64,000 nucleotides of DNA. Origin: Solobacterium sp. GTDB lineage: Bacteria > Bacillota_I > Bacilli_A > Erysipelotrichales > Erysipelotrichaceae. The translations under genes and the position numbers were made by a program. The notes beneath the pieces were generated by a model. The model worked only from the letters and a program-made list of their open reading frames with translations, ran no database searches and was not told the origin of the DNA. Below, in pieces: positions 33,220 to 42,163 of the stretch; position 1 is the stretch's first letter, and each line of letters opens with the position of its first letter. The DNA lies in contig JAFWEW010000037.1 in assembly GCA_017512725.1 (NCBI GenBank), positions 38,632-102,631 of the forward strand, read 5' to 3'.

Positions 33220-34299
33220 ATGAATATCGAAGCGATGCACAGCCGGCTGGCTGACATTGAAAAAACGTATAACGAGATCAGTGAACAGCTGATGTCCGAA
33301 GAAGTGCTGGCCAACCCGCGGGAGGTCACAAAGATTTCCCGTGAACAGGCAAGACTGACCGCACTTGTAGAGGCAAGGCACCAGCTGCAGGAACTGGATT
33401 CGAGAATTGAGCAGGCCCACGATCTGGAAAAGGACGATGATCCGGACATGCGGGATATGGCTGCGGAAGAGCTGAAGGAATGCGAGCCGCAGCGGCAGGA
33501 ACTGCTTGAGAAGATCCAGCATATGCTGATACCGCAGGACCCGGATGATGACCACAATGTGATCATGGAGATCCGCGGCGGTGCAGGGGGCGATGAGGGC
33601 AATATCTTTGCCGGAGATCTTTACCGCATGTATGTGCGCTATGCCGAAGGCAACGGCTGGAAAGTGGATGTGCTGGAGGCCTCGGAATCGGAAGCGGGCG
33701 GATTCTCCCAGATTATCTTTGAAGTCAAAGGACATGATGTATATAAAGCCCTGAAATACGAAAGCGGCGCACACCGTGTACAGCGGGTTCCGAAGACCGA
33801 ATCGCAGGGACGCATTCAGACCAGCACGGCAACCGTGCTCTGTCAGCCGGAAGCGGAAGATGCGGATATTGAAATCGATCCGAAGGATCTTACGATCGAG
33901 ACTCACCGTGCCAGCGGTGCCGGCGGCCAGCATATCAACAAGACCGACTCGGCGGTTCGGATCGTGCATATTCCGACCGGGATTACCGTCAACTGCCAGG
34001 AAGGCAGGAGCCAGATCGAGAACCGGGAAACGGCACTGCGCCTGATCAAGTCCCGTGTCTATGAAGAATACAAGCGGCAGAAGGAAGAGGCGGAAGGAAA
34101 GATCCGCCGGGAAAAGATCGGAACCGGTGACCGGGCAGAGAAGATCCGTACCTACAACTATCCGCAGAACCGTGTCACGGATCATCGGATCGGTTTTACG
34201 ATTACGCAGCTGGACCGGGTCATGGAAGGCAAGCTGCAGGATGTCATCGCAGCTCTGCAGGCAGATGATGAGAAGAAGAAACTTGAGGCAGCAGAATGA
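33220..34299 (+). CDS. prfA: Peptide chain release factor 1
   Basis: 359 aa. The GGQ catalytic loop is in ASGAGGQHINKTDSAV. The stop-codon-reading tripeptide is PKT in RVQRVPKTESQGR, the PxT type of RF1. The following segment reads GRIQTS where GRIHTS is usual: the His that stacks on the stop codon in Thermus RF1 (His193) is replaced by Gln. AAGGAG precedes the ATG. It overlaps prmC, whose product methylates the GGQ Gln, by ATGA. Confidence 0.96.
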   Translation: MNIEAMHSRLADIEKTYNEISEQLMSEEVLANPREVTKISREQARLTALVEARHQLQELDSRIEQAHDLEKDDDPDMRDMAAEELKECEPQRQELLEKIQHMLIPQDPDDDHNVIMEIRGGAGGDEGNIFAGDLYRMYVRYAEGNGWKVDVLEASESEAGGFSQIIFEVKGHDVYKALKYESGAHRVQRVPKTESQGRIQTSTATVLCQPEAEDADIEIDPKDLTIETHRASGAGGQHINKTDSAVRIVHIPTGITVNCQEGRSQIENRETALRLIKSRVYEEYKRQKEEAEGKIRREKIGTGDRAEKIRTYNYPQNRVTDHRIGFTITQLDRVMEGKLQDVIAALQADDEKKKLEAAE

Positions 34300-35159
34300 T
34301 CTTTCGAAAAGCAGTCAAAGAATATGAGAAGAAGTGTGCAGCCGCCGGTGTGCCGGAAGAGACCGTTATGGCCTATCTTGTGGAGATCGCCAATCAGGAG
34401 CGCTGCAACCTTTACATGCATTATGACGAAGATATGCCGGTGGAACTCGAGAAGCGCTTTCGTGCGGGCATGGAACGGATCCTGAACCAGGAGCCGATGG
34501 CGCATGTTCTGGGCTATTCCTGGTTCTACGGTTATAAGTTCGCAGTTGACGGAGATGTGCTGATTCCCCGGCCGGAGACGGAAGAACTGTGCGCACGGAT
34601 CCTTGCGGGCATTGACCGCTTTTTTCCGGAAGGAGAAGTGCACTGTGTTGATATCGGCACCGGCAGCGGTGCGATCGCAGTGACCATTGCCTGTGAAGAA
34701 CCGCGTGTCGTCATGGATGCGACCGATATTTCGGAAGAAGCGCTGGTAAAGGCAAAGGGCAATGCGGACACAAACGGCGCAGCGATCACCTTCTTTGCCG
34801 GAGATATGGTAAAGCCATTGATCGAAGCGGGACGGAAATACGATGTGCTCATCTGCAATCCCCCCTATATCCCGGCAGACGAGGAAATGGAACGGTCGGT
34901 TGTTGACTTTGAACCGCATGTGGCACTGTTCGGCGGTTCGGACGGACTGCGGTTTTACCGGGAGATCTTCCGGGACTGCAGGCAGGTACTGAACAGGAAG
35001 GCGTTTATGGCATTTGAAATGGGGTGGAACCAGCGGGAAGCGATGAGTGCGCTGGTACAGGAACTGCTTCCGGAAGCGCAGTTTGAGATCCGGAAGGATA
35101 TGAACGGGAAAGACCGGATGCTGTTTGTGTACTTTGGAATTGAGGATGCGGTACAGTAG
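34296..35159 (+). CDS. prmC: Release factor glutamine methyltransferase
   Basis: 287 aa. An N-terminal helical domain is followed by a SAM-dependent methyltransferase: DIGTGSGAIAVTIA (motif I) and ICNPPYIP, the NPPY Gln-methylating motif. It modifies the GGQ Gln of RF1 and RF2. The start overlaps prfA by ATGA, with GAGGCAG upstream. Confidence 0.95.
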   Translation: MIFRKAVKEYEKKCAAAGVPEETVMAYLVEIANQERCNLYMHYDEDMPVELEKRFRAGMERILNQEPMAHVLGYSWFYGYKFAVDGDVLIPRPETEELCARILAGIDRFFPEGEVHCVDIGTGSGAIAVTIACEEPRVVMDATDISEEALVKAKGNADTNGAAITFFAGDMVKPLIEAGRKYDVLICNPPYIPADEEMERSVVDFEPHVALFGGSDGLRFYREIFRDCRQVLNRKAFMAFEMGWNQREAMSALVQELLPEAQFEIRKDMNGKDRMLFVYFGIEDAVQ

Positions 35160-35183
35160 ACAGCGGAATTGAGGATTTGCGGC

Positions 35184-36110
35184 ATGGACGACAGATTTGA
35201 GAATCAGAAACTGCAGGAAACAACGGTGACAGAGATCCGTGATGAGAATGAGAATACAACCGGCACAAAACCAGCCGATGGTGCAGAGAAAACAGAAGAA
35301 CCAAACCGTTCTTCCAGACAGCCCGGCAGCGGAAAAGCGAAGAAAAAGCGCCTTACAAAACTGGGACGCGGGATCCTTCGGATCGTGCTGGCTGTTTCGA
35401 TCGCAGTGGCCGGCTGGTCCGGTTTCCAGCTTTATAAAGGAATCAAGGATTACCGGGATTCGGAACAGTCCTATCAGAACCTTGCCCGGGAAACGGAAGG
35501 CGAGACGGAAGAGGAACTCGTTACGGAACAGGGGGAACGCTACAGCTATGCCAGGGCTAACTTTGAGGCACTTGCAGAAATCAATCCGGATGTGGCAGGA
35601 TGGCTGAGCCTGGAAGGAACGGTAATCAATTATCCCATCGTGCAGGGAACGGACAACGAGTATTACCTGCACCATCTGTTCACAAAGGAATACAACAATA
35701 CCGGCTGTATCTTTATGGATATGGACAACGCAAAGGATTTCTCGGATCAGAACACGGTCCTCTATGCGCACCATATGCGCAACGGCTCGATGTTTGCGGA
35801 ACTGGAAGGCTATCGGAACCAGGAATACTACGATGCCCACCGGCAGCTGGTGCTGCAGACACCTTCCGGCAATTATCTGGTAGAACCGTTTGCGGGCCTC
35901 TTGAGCGACGGATATACGGATTATATCCAGATCGACTTCCAGGACAGTGACAGCTTTCTGGCCTATGTCAGCCAGATGCGCAGTCAGAGTACGTTCCAGT
36001 CGGATGTGACAGTTACCGCAGAAGACCGGATCCTGACGATGTCGACCTGCCGGTATGACGTCGAAAACGGCCGATATGCGGTTTTCGCGAAACTGACCAG
36101 AATGGATTGA
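35184..36110 (+). CDS. Class B sortase
   Basis: 308 aa. A charged, disordered N-terminal tail (1-65) is followed by one membrane segment (about 68-88) and the sortase barrel. Catalytic His is in LYAHHMRNGSMFAEL, Cys in TMSTCRYD and Arg in GRYAVFAKL, the class B pattern. It anchors surface proteins to peptidoglycan. No substrate with an NPxTN-like signal is encoded nearby. GAGG lies ten bases before the ATG. Confidence 0.92.
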   Translation: MDDRFENQKLQETTVTEIRDENENTTGTKPADGAEKTEEPNRSSRQPGSGKAKKKRLTKLGRGILRIVLAVSIAVAGWSGFQLYKGIKDYRDSEQSYQNLARETEGETEEELVTEQGERYSYARANFEALAEINPDVAGWLSLEGTVINYPIVQGTDNEYYLHHLFTKEYNNTGCIFMDMDNAKDFSDQNTVLYAHHMRNGSMFAELEGYRNQEYYDAHRQLVLQTPSGNYLVEPFAGLLSDGYTDYIQIDFQDSDSFLAYVSQMRSQSTFQSDVTVTAEDRILTMSTCRYDVENGRYAVFAKLTRMD

Positions 36111-36121
36111 ATATGTTCAGC

Positions 36122-36150
36122 GAACCTTCCCTGAAACGGAAGGTTCTTTT
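36122..36150 (+). terminator. Terminator of the rpoD-sortase unit
   Basis: GAACCTTCC-CTGAAAC-GGAAGGTTC followed by TTTT. Confidence 0.85.
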
Positions 36151-36182
36151 CTGTTTGGAAAAATGGTAGAATGACTCTCGTT

Positions 36183-36275
36183 ATGAACGACAGAAAGAAA
36201 TGGATGCGGAACTTTATGCTGATTATGGTAGGGATGCTTGTACTTGCCATGGTCCTGAGCATGTTCCGGTTTTAA
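36183..36275 (+). CDS. 30-aa single-span membrane peptide
   Basis: A small ORF (ATG 36183, TAA 36273-36275) encoding a basic start MNDRKKWMRNF and a Met/Leu/Val-rich membrane segment, ending MFRF. TAGAAT (36167-36172) lies ten bases upstream, so the mRNA would be nearly leaderless. The stop is three bases before the GTG/ATG of the tsaC-like gene, whose ribosome site overlaps the ORF end, so translational coupling is likely. It may be a leader peptide or a true small membrane protein. Confidence 0.5.
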   Translation: MNDRKKWMRNFMLIMVGMLVLAMVLSMFRF

Positions 36276-36281
36276 AAGGTG

Positions 36282-36875
36282 ATGAAACGGTTTCTTCCGG
36301 AAGATACGGATGCGATGGCGGCGGTCCTGAAGCGGGACGGCTGTATTTCGGTTCCGACCGATACGGTATACGGTGTCTGTGCGCGCATCACAGAAGCCGG
36401 ACAGGAAAAGCTGTACGAAGTGAAAAACCGGCCGAGATCCAAGCAGTTCCCGGTCATGTGCAGTGATCTCAGTCAGGCAAAGACGATTGCCGAAATCAGC
36501 GGCTGTGCAGAAAAGCTCATGCGGGCATTCATGCCGGGGCCTCTGACAGTGATCCTGAAAAAGAAGGCGGGTGCGCCTGCGGCCATTCACGGGGATACGG
36601 TTGCCGTGCGGCTGGCGGTGAGTGAACCGCTTCGGGAACTGATCGAAAAGACCGGGATGCCGATCTTTCTGACAAGTGCGAATCAGTCCGGTCAGAAGGA
36701 ATGCGCAAGTCTTGATGAAATTGAAGCGGCCTGTCCATTGCTGGACGGCATGATGGAAGGAACGGTTTCCTTCGGCATGGCCAGCACGATCGCCGACTGT
36801 ACGGGGGATGCCGTGGTGATCGTAAGGAACGGACCGATAACAGAAGAAATGATTCAGAGTGTGATGGAGGGATAA
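36282..36875 (+). CDS. Threonylcarbamoyl-AMP synthase-like protein (YrdC/Sua5 domain)
   Basis: 197 aa from ATG 36282 (GTG 36279 is also possible). [13 protein letters not shown], a basic [15 protein letters not shown] and [11 protein letters not shown] match the YrdC fold that makes threonylcarbamoyl-AMP for tRNA t6A37. The protein stops after the YrdC domain, so it is TsaC-like and not full Sua5. A near-perfect anti-SD match, AAAGGTGAT, lies over the start. glyA follows with one base between. Confidence 0.88.
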   Translation: MKRFLPEDTDAMAAVLKRDGCISVPTDTVYGVCARITEAGQEKLYEVKNRPRSKQFPVMCSDLSQAKTIAEISGCAEKLMRAFMPGPLTVILKKKAGAPAAIHGDTVAVRLAVSEPLRELIEKTGMPIFLTSANQSGQKECASLDEIEAACPLLDGMMEGTVSFGMASTIADCTGDAVVIVRNGPITEEMIQSVMEG

Positions 36876-36876
36876 C

Positions 36877-38097
36877 ATGATTGATCAGGCAATTCAGAAT
36901 GCGGTAGAAGCGGAACGGATCCGGCAGAACGAAAACATCGAGCTGATCGCGTCGGAGAACTACTGTTCCAAAGAAGTCCGGGAACTGTCCGGTTCGATTC
37001 TGACCAATAAATATGCGGAAGGCTATCCGGGACACCGGTATTACGGCGGCTGCGTGAATGTCGACGTGATCGAAGAACTGGCCCGTACGTATGCGTGTGA
37101 ACTGTTTGGCGCAGATCATGCCAATGTTCAGCCGCACAGCGGCTCTCAGGCCAACATGGGCGTCTATATGGCGGTACTGAAGCCGGGCGACAAGGTATTC
37201 GGAATGGACCTTGCGGCCGGGGGCCATCTGACCCATGGCGCATCGGTCAGCTTCTCCGGCAAACTGCTGGATTTCTATTCTTACGGTGTCAGCCGCGAAA
37301 CGGAACGGATCGACTATGACGATCTGAAGAAGAAAGCGATGGAGCTTTCTCCGAAACTGATCGTAGCCGGCGCAAGCGCTTATCCGCGCGAACTGGATTT
37401 CAAGGCATTCCGTGAGATCGCAGATGCCTGCGGTGCCTACCTGATGGTCGACATGGCCCATATTGCCGGTCTTGTCGCAGGCGGTCAGCACATGAACCCG
37501 GTCCCGTATGCGGATTTTGTGACAACGACGACACATAAGACCCTTCGCGGTCCCCGCGGAGGCATGATCCTGTGCCGAAAGGACTATGCCAAGGCAGTCG
37601 ACAAGGCAATCTTCCCGGGCATGCAGGGCGGTCCGCTCTGTCATATCGTTGCCGCAAAGGCACAGTGTCTCTATGAGGCAAAGCAGCCGGAATTCAGGGA
37701 ATACGGTGCGGCAATCATCCGCAACTGTGCAGTGCTTGCGGAAACGATGGAACAGGAAGGTTTCCGGCTTGTGACCGGCGGTACGGATAATCATCTGATC
37801 CTGGTGGATGTAAAGAATTCCATCGGCATCACCGGAAAGATCGCAGAAGAGGAACTGGATGCGGTCAACATTACGGTAAACAAGAACTCCATCCCGTTTG
37901 ATGAAGAAAAGGCAAGTACGACCAGCGGCATCCGGGTCGGAACGGCAGCGATGACGTCCAGAGGGTTTAATGAAGACGATTTCCGCAAAGTCGGAAAGCT
38001 GATCTCGGAAGTGCTGCACCATCCGGGAGATGAAGCAGTCCGTGCTTCCGTGAAAGAACAGGTCCGCGCACTCACGGCAGCACATCCGTACGAATAA
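36877..38097 (+). CDS. glyA: Serine hydroxymethyltransferase
   Basis: PLP enzyme that interconverts serine and glycine with transfer of the one-carbon unit to tetrahydrofolate; 406 aa. The PLP Lys is in [38 protein letters not shown] and [11 protein letters not shown] are typical. GGAGGG precedes the ATG. It supplies FolD with its substrate. Confidence 0.97.
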   Translation: MIDQAIQNAVEAERIRQNENIELIASENYCSKEVRELSGSILTNKYAEGYPGHRYYGGCVNVDVIEELARTYACELFGADHANVQPHSGSQANMGVYMAVLKPGDKVFGMDLAAGGHLTHGASVSFSGKLLDFYSYGVSRETERIDYDDLKKKAMELSPKLIVAGASAYPRELDFKAFREIADACGAYLMVDMAHIAGLVAGGQHMNPVPYADFVTTTTHKTLRGPRGGMILCRKDYAKAVDKAIFPGMQGGPLCHIVAAKAQCLYEAKQPEFREYGAAIIRNCAVLAETMEQEGFRLVTGGTDNHLILVDVKNSIGITGKIAEEELDAVNITVNKNSIPFDEEKASTTSGIRVGTAAMTSRGFNEDDFRKVGKLISEVLHHPGDEAVRASVKEQVRALTAAHPYE

Positions 38098-38123
38098 GCA
38101 GATACAAACGAAAACAGAATTAT

Positions 38124-38160
38124 GTCCGGCCGGATCAATTGCGACCCAGCCGGACTTTTT
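38124..38160 (+). terminator. glyA terminator
   Basis: GTCCGGC...GCCGGAC followed by TTTTT. Confidence 0.88.
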
Positions 38161-38171
38161 ACGTTCCGCAC

Positions 38172-38208
38172 ATAATAAAAATCACAGCGTTATCATTCAC
38201 TGTGATTT
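38172..38208 (-). terminator. Terminator of the glycosyltransferase gene
   Basis: AAATCACAG...CTGTGATTT (38179-38208), running into TTTTATTATG on the minus strand. Confidence 0.82.
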
Positions 38209-38228
38209 CCAGATATTCGAAGAACGTT

Positions 38229-39311
38229 TCAGGTATTGAGGAACCTGATAATGGCTGTGATATCTCCGGCAAGGAATGCCTCTTCCCGCAGCCGCTGTGC
38301 ATTGGTCCGGAAGGCGTCATCTGAAACGATCGTCCGGTAGGTTTCATACAGCTGTTCCATCGAAAGGGAAGGCTCCTCCAGCGTAAGGCCTGCACCGCTG
38401 CGGCGCAGACAGGCGGCATTCCAGGAACGCTGCCAGCTGTCGTCATGCAGGATCAGCTGCGGAATGCCCAGGGCAGTGCAGTACTGCGTAACCGCATCCG
38501 TTCCGTCATGAATGCAGATGCGGCTTCCCGCAAGCGGGGCATAACGGGAAGGATTCTGATAATGCAGGTTTTCCTTCTTTCCCTGTTTCATTCCCTTTGC
38601 CAGCACATAGATTTCATAGGGAGCCCCGAGAAAGGAATCCTCGATGATCTGTCTTCTTTTGCGGGAGGAAACAGAGGCTTCCGAAAAGACGATACTCAGC
38701 TTTTCTTCCGGTTCATACGCCATCGGCGCAATACAGGACATGCCGTAGCGGAGCACCTTGAATGCCGGCGGGAACGAAAGAAACTCCTTTGGCCCGAAGG
38801 AAATACAGACCGTGCTCTGATAAAGATCCTGATAACGCAGTACCTGTACCTGATCGATGCGGCTGAGAAATTCGTTGAGACCGTTGAGTTTTTCCGGAGG
38901 GAAGTCGCGGTTGCGGAAGGTCCCCGGGCTTACCACACTGAATACCGGGAGCCGGCATGTCCGTCCGGCTGTAATTGCAGAGGGCCGTTCGATTTCAAAC
39001 AGAACATCCGGCCTGAAATCGCTGATCGCATCCAGAACATACTGATAATCTTTTTTCAGCCAGCTGCTGCTGAACGCACCGTGGCTGTCCATGTATTCCT
39101 CTATCGTAGCACCGGAACGGGAACGGATCCGCCGCAGGGAAGAAGGAGCGGGAGTGATGTAAAACGAAGTATCGGCGAACCGGGATTTCTGGTCCGCACA
39201 GACGGCGGTTTCATACCCTTCCATATGAAAAAGTGCAGCGAGGTTCCGCGCAATCATGATGGCAGAACCGCTTTCCGACACACATAACGATGGAAGGATC
39301 ATGATTTTCAT
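38229..39311 (-). CDS. GT-B glycosyltransferase, GT1/MGT-like
   Basis: A 360-aa soluble GT-B-fold protein. The N-terminal ESGSAIMIARNLAALFHMEG resembles the acceptor domain of GT1 enzymes. The C-terminal donor site reads IHDGTDAVTQYCTALGIPQL and, further on, W-x-R-S-W-N-A-A-C, close to the HGG...E...G-x-P...DQ..NA pattern of UDP-sugar GT1 enzymes, with HDG in place of HGG. Donor and acceptor are unknown. It stands alone, against the direction of its neighbours. Confidence 0.65.
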   Translation of the reverse strand: MKIMILPSLCVSESGSAIMIARNLAALFHMEGYETAVCADQKSRFADTSFYITPAPSSLRRIRSRSGATIEEYMDSHGAFSSSWLKKDYQYVLDAISDFRPDVLFEIERPSAITAGRTCRLPVFSVVSPGTFRNRDFPPEKLNGLNEFLSRIDQVQVLRYQDLYQSTVCISFGPKEFLSFPPAFKVLRYGMSCIAPMAYEPEEKLSIVFSEASVSSRKRRQIIEDSFLGAPYEIYVLAKGMKQGKKENLHYQNPSRYAPLAGSRICIHDGTDAVTQYCTALGIPQLILHDDSWQRSWNAACLRRSGAGLTLEEPSLSMEQLYETYRTIVSDDAFRTNAQRLREEAFLAGDITAIIRFLNT

Positions 39312-39354
39312 ATCATGTGAATTATATCATTCCCGCATTTTCCTGTCGGTCATG

Positions 39355-39383
39355 TTGAATTCGGAAAGGGATTTGACTATCAT
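39355..39383 (+). promoter_or_regulatory. upp promoter
   Basis: TTGAAT (39355-39360), 17-base spacer, TATCAT (39378-39383). Confidence 0.6.
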
Positions 39384-39413
39384 GTACGATAGAAAAAACA
39401 GGGAGGCATTTCT

Positions 39414-40034
39414 ATGCTCGAAGTATTAAATCATCCGTTAATCACCCATAAACTGACCCAGATGCGGAACAAGAATACCTGCACGAAGGATTTCCGCGAG
39501 AATCTGGATGAGATCGCAGAACTGATGGCTTATGAAGTATGCCGTGATCTTCCGACGCAGCCGGTGGATATCGAAACTCCGATCGGACCGTGCACCGGAT
39601 ATGAACTGGCAAAGGAAGTTGTCATTGTTCCGATCCTGCGGGCAGGCATCGGTCTGCTCGACGGCATCCGGCGTCTCGTACCTACGGCCAAGGTCGGCTT
39701 CATCGGTCTGTATCGTGATGAAGAAACACTGGAACCGCATGAATATTTTGCGAAGTTCCCGAAGAATCTCGATCAGTCCATCGTCATGATCGTTGATCCG
39801 ATGCTTGCGACCGGCGGAAGTGCCCTGGCCGCAATCGATATGATGAAAAAGCGCGGCGCAAAACAGATCAAACTGGTCTGCCTCGTCGGTGTTCCGGAAG
39901 GTGTTACGGCAGTTCAGAAAGCCCATCCGGATGTCGATATCTATCTGGCCGCGATGGATGATCATCTCAACGAAGTCGGCTATATCGTACCGGGTCTCGG
40001 CGATGCGGGAGACCGTATCTTCGGCACCAAGTAA
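39414..40034 (+). CDS. upp: Uracil phosphoribosyltransferase
   Basis: Salvages uracil to UMP with PRPP; 206 aa. [35 protein letters not shown] (PRPP loop) and the C-terminal [17 protein letters not shown] are diagnostic. GGGAGG precedes the ATG. A DUF1146 gene follows after three bases. Confidence 0.97.
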   Translation: MLEVLNHPLITHKLTQMRNKNTCTKDFRENLDEIAELMAYEVCRDLPTQPVDIETPIGPCTGYELAKEVVIVPILRAGIGLLDGIRRLVPTAKVGFIGLYRDEETLEPHEYFAKFPKNLDQSIVMIVDPMLATGGSALAAIDMMKKRGAKQIKLVCLVGVPEGVTAVQKAHPDVDIYLAAMDDHLNEVGYIVPGLGDAGDRIFGTK

Positions 40035-40037
40035 TTC

Positions 40038-40238
40038 ATGGCTGCCGCACATTTCTATGTAAAAGCCGGTATCTATGCCGTCATGTTCCTGCTCAGCTTC
40101 ACAGGCCTGTCCGCACTGGACTACAGCCGGTTCCTGAAACAGGGATATACGGTGCAGGCACAGATTCTGTATGCGCTGCTGGTTATGGCGCTGGCATGGA
40201 TGTCCGGTTCGTTTATCCTTTCATTTATTTATATGTAA
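40038..40238 (+). CDS. DUF1146 (YwzB-like) small membrane protein
   Basis: 66 aa with two membrane segments around a conserved ALDYSRFLKQG-x6-QILY core that aligns well with YwzB of Bacillus. No function is known. It lies three bases after upp without its own ribosome site, so it probably depends on coupling. Confidence 0.8.
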   Translation: MAAAHFYVKAGIYAVMFLLSFTGLSALDYSRFLKQGYTVQAQILYALLVMALAWMSGSFILSFIYM

Positions 40239-40242
40239 TATC

Positions 40243-40269
40243 CAGTGGCAGCGGAAATCGCTGCCACTG
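40243..40269. repeat. 11-bp perfect inverted repeat over the tagO -35 region
   Basis: CAGTGGCAGCG-GAAAT-CGCTGCCACTG, five bases after the DUF1146 stop and five before TATAAT (40274-40279). No U-run follows on either strand, so it is either a weak terminator or an operator. Confidence 0.7.
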
Positions 40270-40312
40270 ATGCTATAATAGGAAAATCGAAACGGGAAAG
40301 GAGAGAAGGTTC

Positions 40313-41512
40313 ATGAATCTGATTACAGGTGCGTTTCCGTATTTCATCCTGCCGTTTGTGATCTCTCTTCTTCTGGTACCGGTATGCAAGTACATCGGGC
40401 TGCGTCTTGGCATTTATGCCGTGGAGAATGCCCGTACGGTCCATCACGGAAGGATCGTACGGATCGGCGGTGTTGCGATCTACGCGGCGTTCATGCTGTC
40501 GCTCGTCATTCTCTGGCGGGCAGATGTCAAGCTGAACGGGATCCTGATCGGCGGGTTTCTGATCTTTATTGGCGGCCTGCTGGATGATATCTATGATCTT
40601 TCTCCGAAGCTGAAACTTCTGTTTCAGGTTTCCGGTGCCTGTGCAGCACTGTTTGTCGGCAACCTGTCACTTGCGAACCTGCATATTCTCTCCTGGGAGA
40701 TTTCCAATCCGGTCATCGTAAAACTGTTTTCGTTTTTCTGGCTGATCGGCATTACGAATGCGATCAATCTGATCGATGGCCTGGACGGTCTTTCGTCCGG
40801 TATCTGTACGATCGTAACCGGAACGATTGGTCTGCTCGGCTTCTTTATGGGCCGCAGGGACGTCTGCGTGATTGCGCTGACGCTCTCCGGTGCGATACTC
40901 GGGTTCCTGCCGTATAACTTCCATCCTGCCTCTGTCTTTGTCGGAGACTGCGGAGCGCAGTTCATGGGTTTCACGATTGCGGCACTGTCGCTGCTTGGCT
41001 TCAAGTCCACTGCGGTCATTACCCTGGGTCTTCCGATCCTGGTCCTGTTTATCCCGATCTCGGATACGCTGATTGCGATCATCCGACGAAAGCTGAAAGG
41101 GCAGAAGATCATGGAGGCGGACCGGGGCCATCTGCACCATGTGCTCATGTTCAAGCTGAAGCTTGGTCATCGCAGAACGGTACTGATTCTCTATTTCGTG
41201 ACCCTGATGTTTGCGCTGGCTTCGATCCTGACCTACTTCAATCCGGTTAAGGGCCTGGCGGTGATCATCATCATGATTCTGGCGGCAGATGTCTTCATCG
41301 AATATACTGGCATGATTAATCCGCGCTGGCACCCGATTCTTTCTCTGGTGAACCGGATCACCGGCTGGCCTGCGATGGAAGACGGTGAAGATCCGGTCGA
41401 TACCATGCGGAAAGAAGCGGAAGAAACCGCGGAACCCGAACAAAAAGTAGAACCAAAGGAAGAGTCAAAGGAAGAAACCGGCGAAACGGTTAACGAAAAA
41501 CAGAATGTGTAA
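40313..41512 (+). CDS. tagO: Undecaprenyl-phosphate N-acetylglucosamine-1-phosphate transferase
   Basis: A 399-aa polytopic enzyme of the WecA/TagO branch of the MraY superfamily; it starts wall teichoic acid or other lipid-linked glycan synthesis at the membrane. FIGGLLDDIYDLSPKLKLLFQ-type DD motif, NAINLIDGLDGLSSG and VFVGDCGAQFMGF are the catalytic loops. About ten membrane segments are followed by an acidic, Glu-rich 45-residue tail not needed by the fold. AAAGGAGAG precedes the ATG; TATAAT lies at 40274-40279. Confidence 0.92.
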   Translation: MNLITGAFPYFILPFVISLLLVPVCKYIGLRLGIYAVENARTVHHGRIVRIGGVAIYAAFMLSLVILWRADVKLNGILIGGFLIFIGGLLDDIYDLSPKLKLLFQVSGACAALFVGNLSLANLHILSWEISNPVIVKLFSFFWLIGITNAINLIDGLDGLSSGICTIVTGTIGLLGFFMGRRDVCVIALTLSGAILGFLPYNFHPASVFVGDCGAQFMGFTIAALSLLGFKSTAVITLGLPILVLFIPISDTLIAIIRRKLKGQKIMEADRGHLHHVLMFKLKLGHRRTVLILYFVTLMFALASILTYFNPVKGLAVIIIMILAADVFIEYTGMINPRWHPILSLVNRITGWPAMEDGEDPVDTMRKEAEETAEPEQKVEPKEESKEETGETVNEKQNV

Positions 41513-41516
41513 AGAG

Positions 41517-41548
41517 AGATTCTCCGTTCATTCGGGGAATCTTTTTTT
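41517..41548 (+). terminator. tagO terminator
   Basis: AGATTCTCC...GGGGAATCT followed by T7. Confidence 0.88.
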
Positions 41549-41565
41549 GAGGGATTTTCCGTTTT

Positions 41566-41587
41566 CCTCACTAAGAGAACAGTGAGG
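41566..41587. promoter_or_regulatory. Inverted repeat over the ribosome site of the PemK-like gene
   Basis: CCTCAC-N10-GTGAGG; the right arm runs into GAGGAGGG, the ribosome site. It could be an operator or an RNA hairpin that limits translation. Confidence 0.4.
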
Positions 41588-41599
41588 AGGGAAAACAAG

Positions 41600-42151
41600 A
41601 TGAGCTTTCTGGAAGAATCGCGGGCATTGCTAAGTGGCTCTGCGAATGCGGCGGTCCCGCCGGAATGGGGCAATTATATGCGCTCCCGACAGGCGTTCTA
41701 TAACCGGGTGCTGCCGGGTTATGTCGAACAGAATATGCGTTCGGAGGCGATGTGGGTGCTGCGGGGTAAGTGCCGGAGCGGTACCGACATCGGAATCTCG
41801 GTGGAAGCGGGGGATATCTGCTGGATGGACTATGGACAGACTTTTTTAAATGAGATGGGGTATCAGCATTTTGGTCTCATCATGTCTCTCTTTCACAAAA
41901 AGGCAATGGTTATTCCGCTTACCAGTAATCCGCAGGCATACGAAAAGGCAGGAGAACCCGGTTCCACAGGCAGTCATCTGTTCCGGATCGGACAGCCGGA
42001 AGGGCTGAACAAACCGTCCACCCTGTTTCTCAACGACATGCGCTTTATCAATACCGCCCGGATCCTGACAGTACGGGCGCACATCAATCCGGACTCCGAC
42101 CTGTTCCGGTCGATCCAGGCACGGATGATCGAAATCCTGAAGGGAGTATGA
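41600..42151 (+). CDS. PemK/MazF-fold protein without antitoxin
   Basis: 183 aa. Residues 1-70 are a helical extension. From about residue 72 the sequence follows the PemK/MazF SH3-like barrel: VEAGDICWMDYG, FGLIMSLFHKKAMVIPLTSN, and SHLFRIG...STLFLNDMRFINTARIL, where MazF has the ...vllDqir.isk.Ri strand. No antitoxin ORF precedes it. It is close to tilS (12 bases), so a role other than toxin, such as RNA processing, is possible. GAGGAGGG precedes the ATG. Confidence 0.6.
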   Translation: MSFLEESRALLSGSANAAVPPEWGNYMRSRQAFYNRVLPGYVEQNMRSEAMWVLRGKCRSGTDIGISVEAGDICWMDYGQTFLNEMGYQHFGLIMSLFHKKAMVIPLTSNPQAYEKAGEPGSTGSHLFRIGQPEGLNKPSTLFLNDMRFINTARILTVRAHINPDSDLFRSIQARMIEILKGV

Positions 42152-42163
42152 TACGATGCTTGC

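Noticed and set aside
36529..38085. 518-codon open frame opposite glyA and the TsaC-like gene
   Set aside because: Antisense shadow; the plus-strand genes have complete catalytic motifs.
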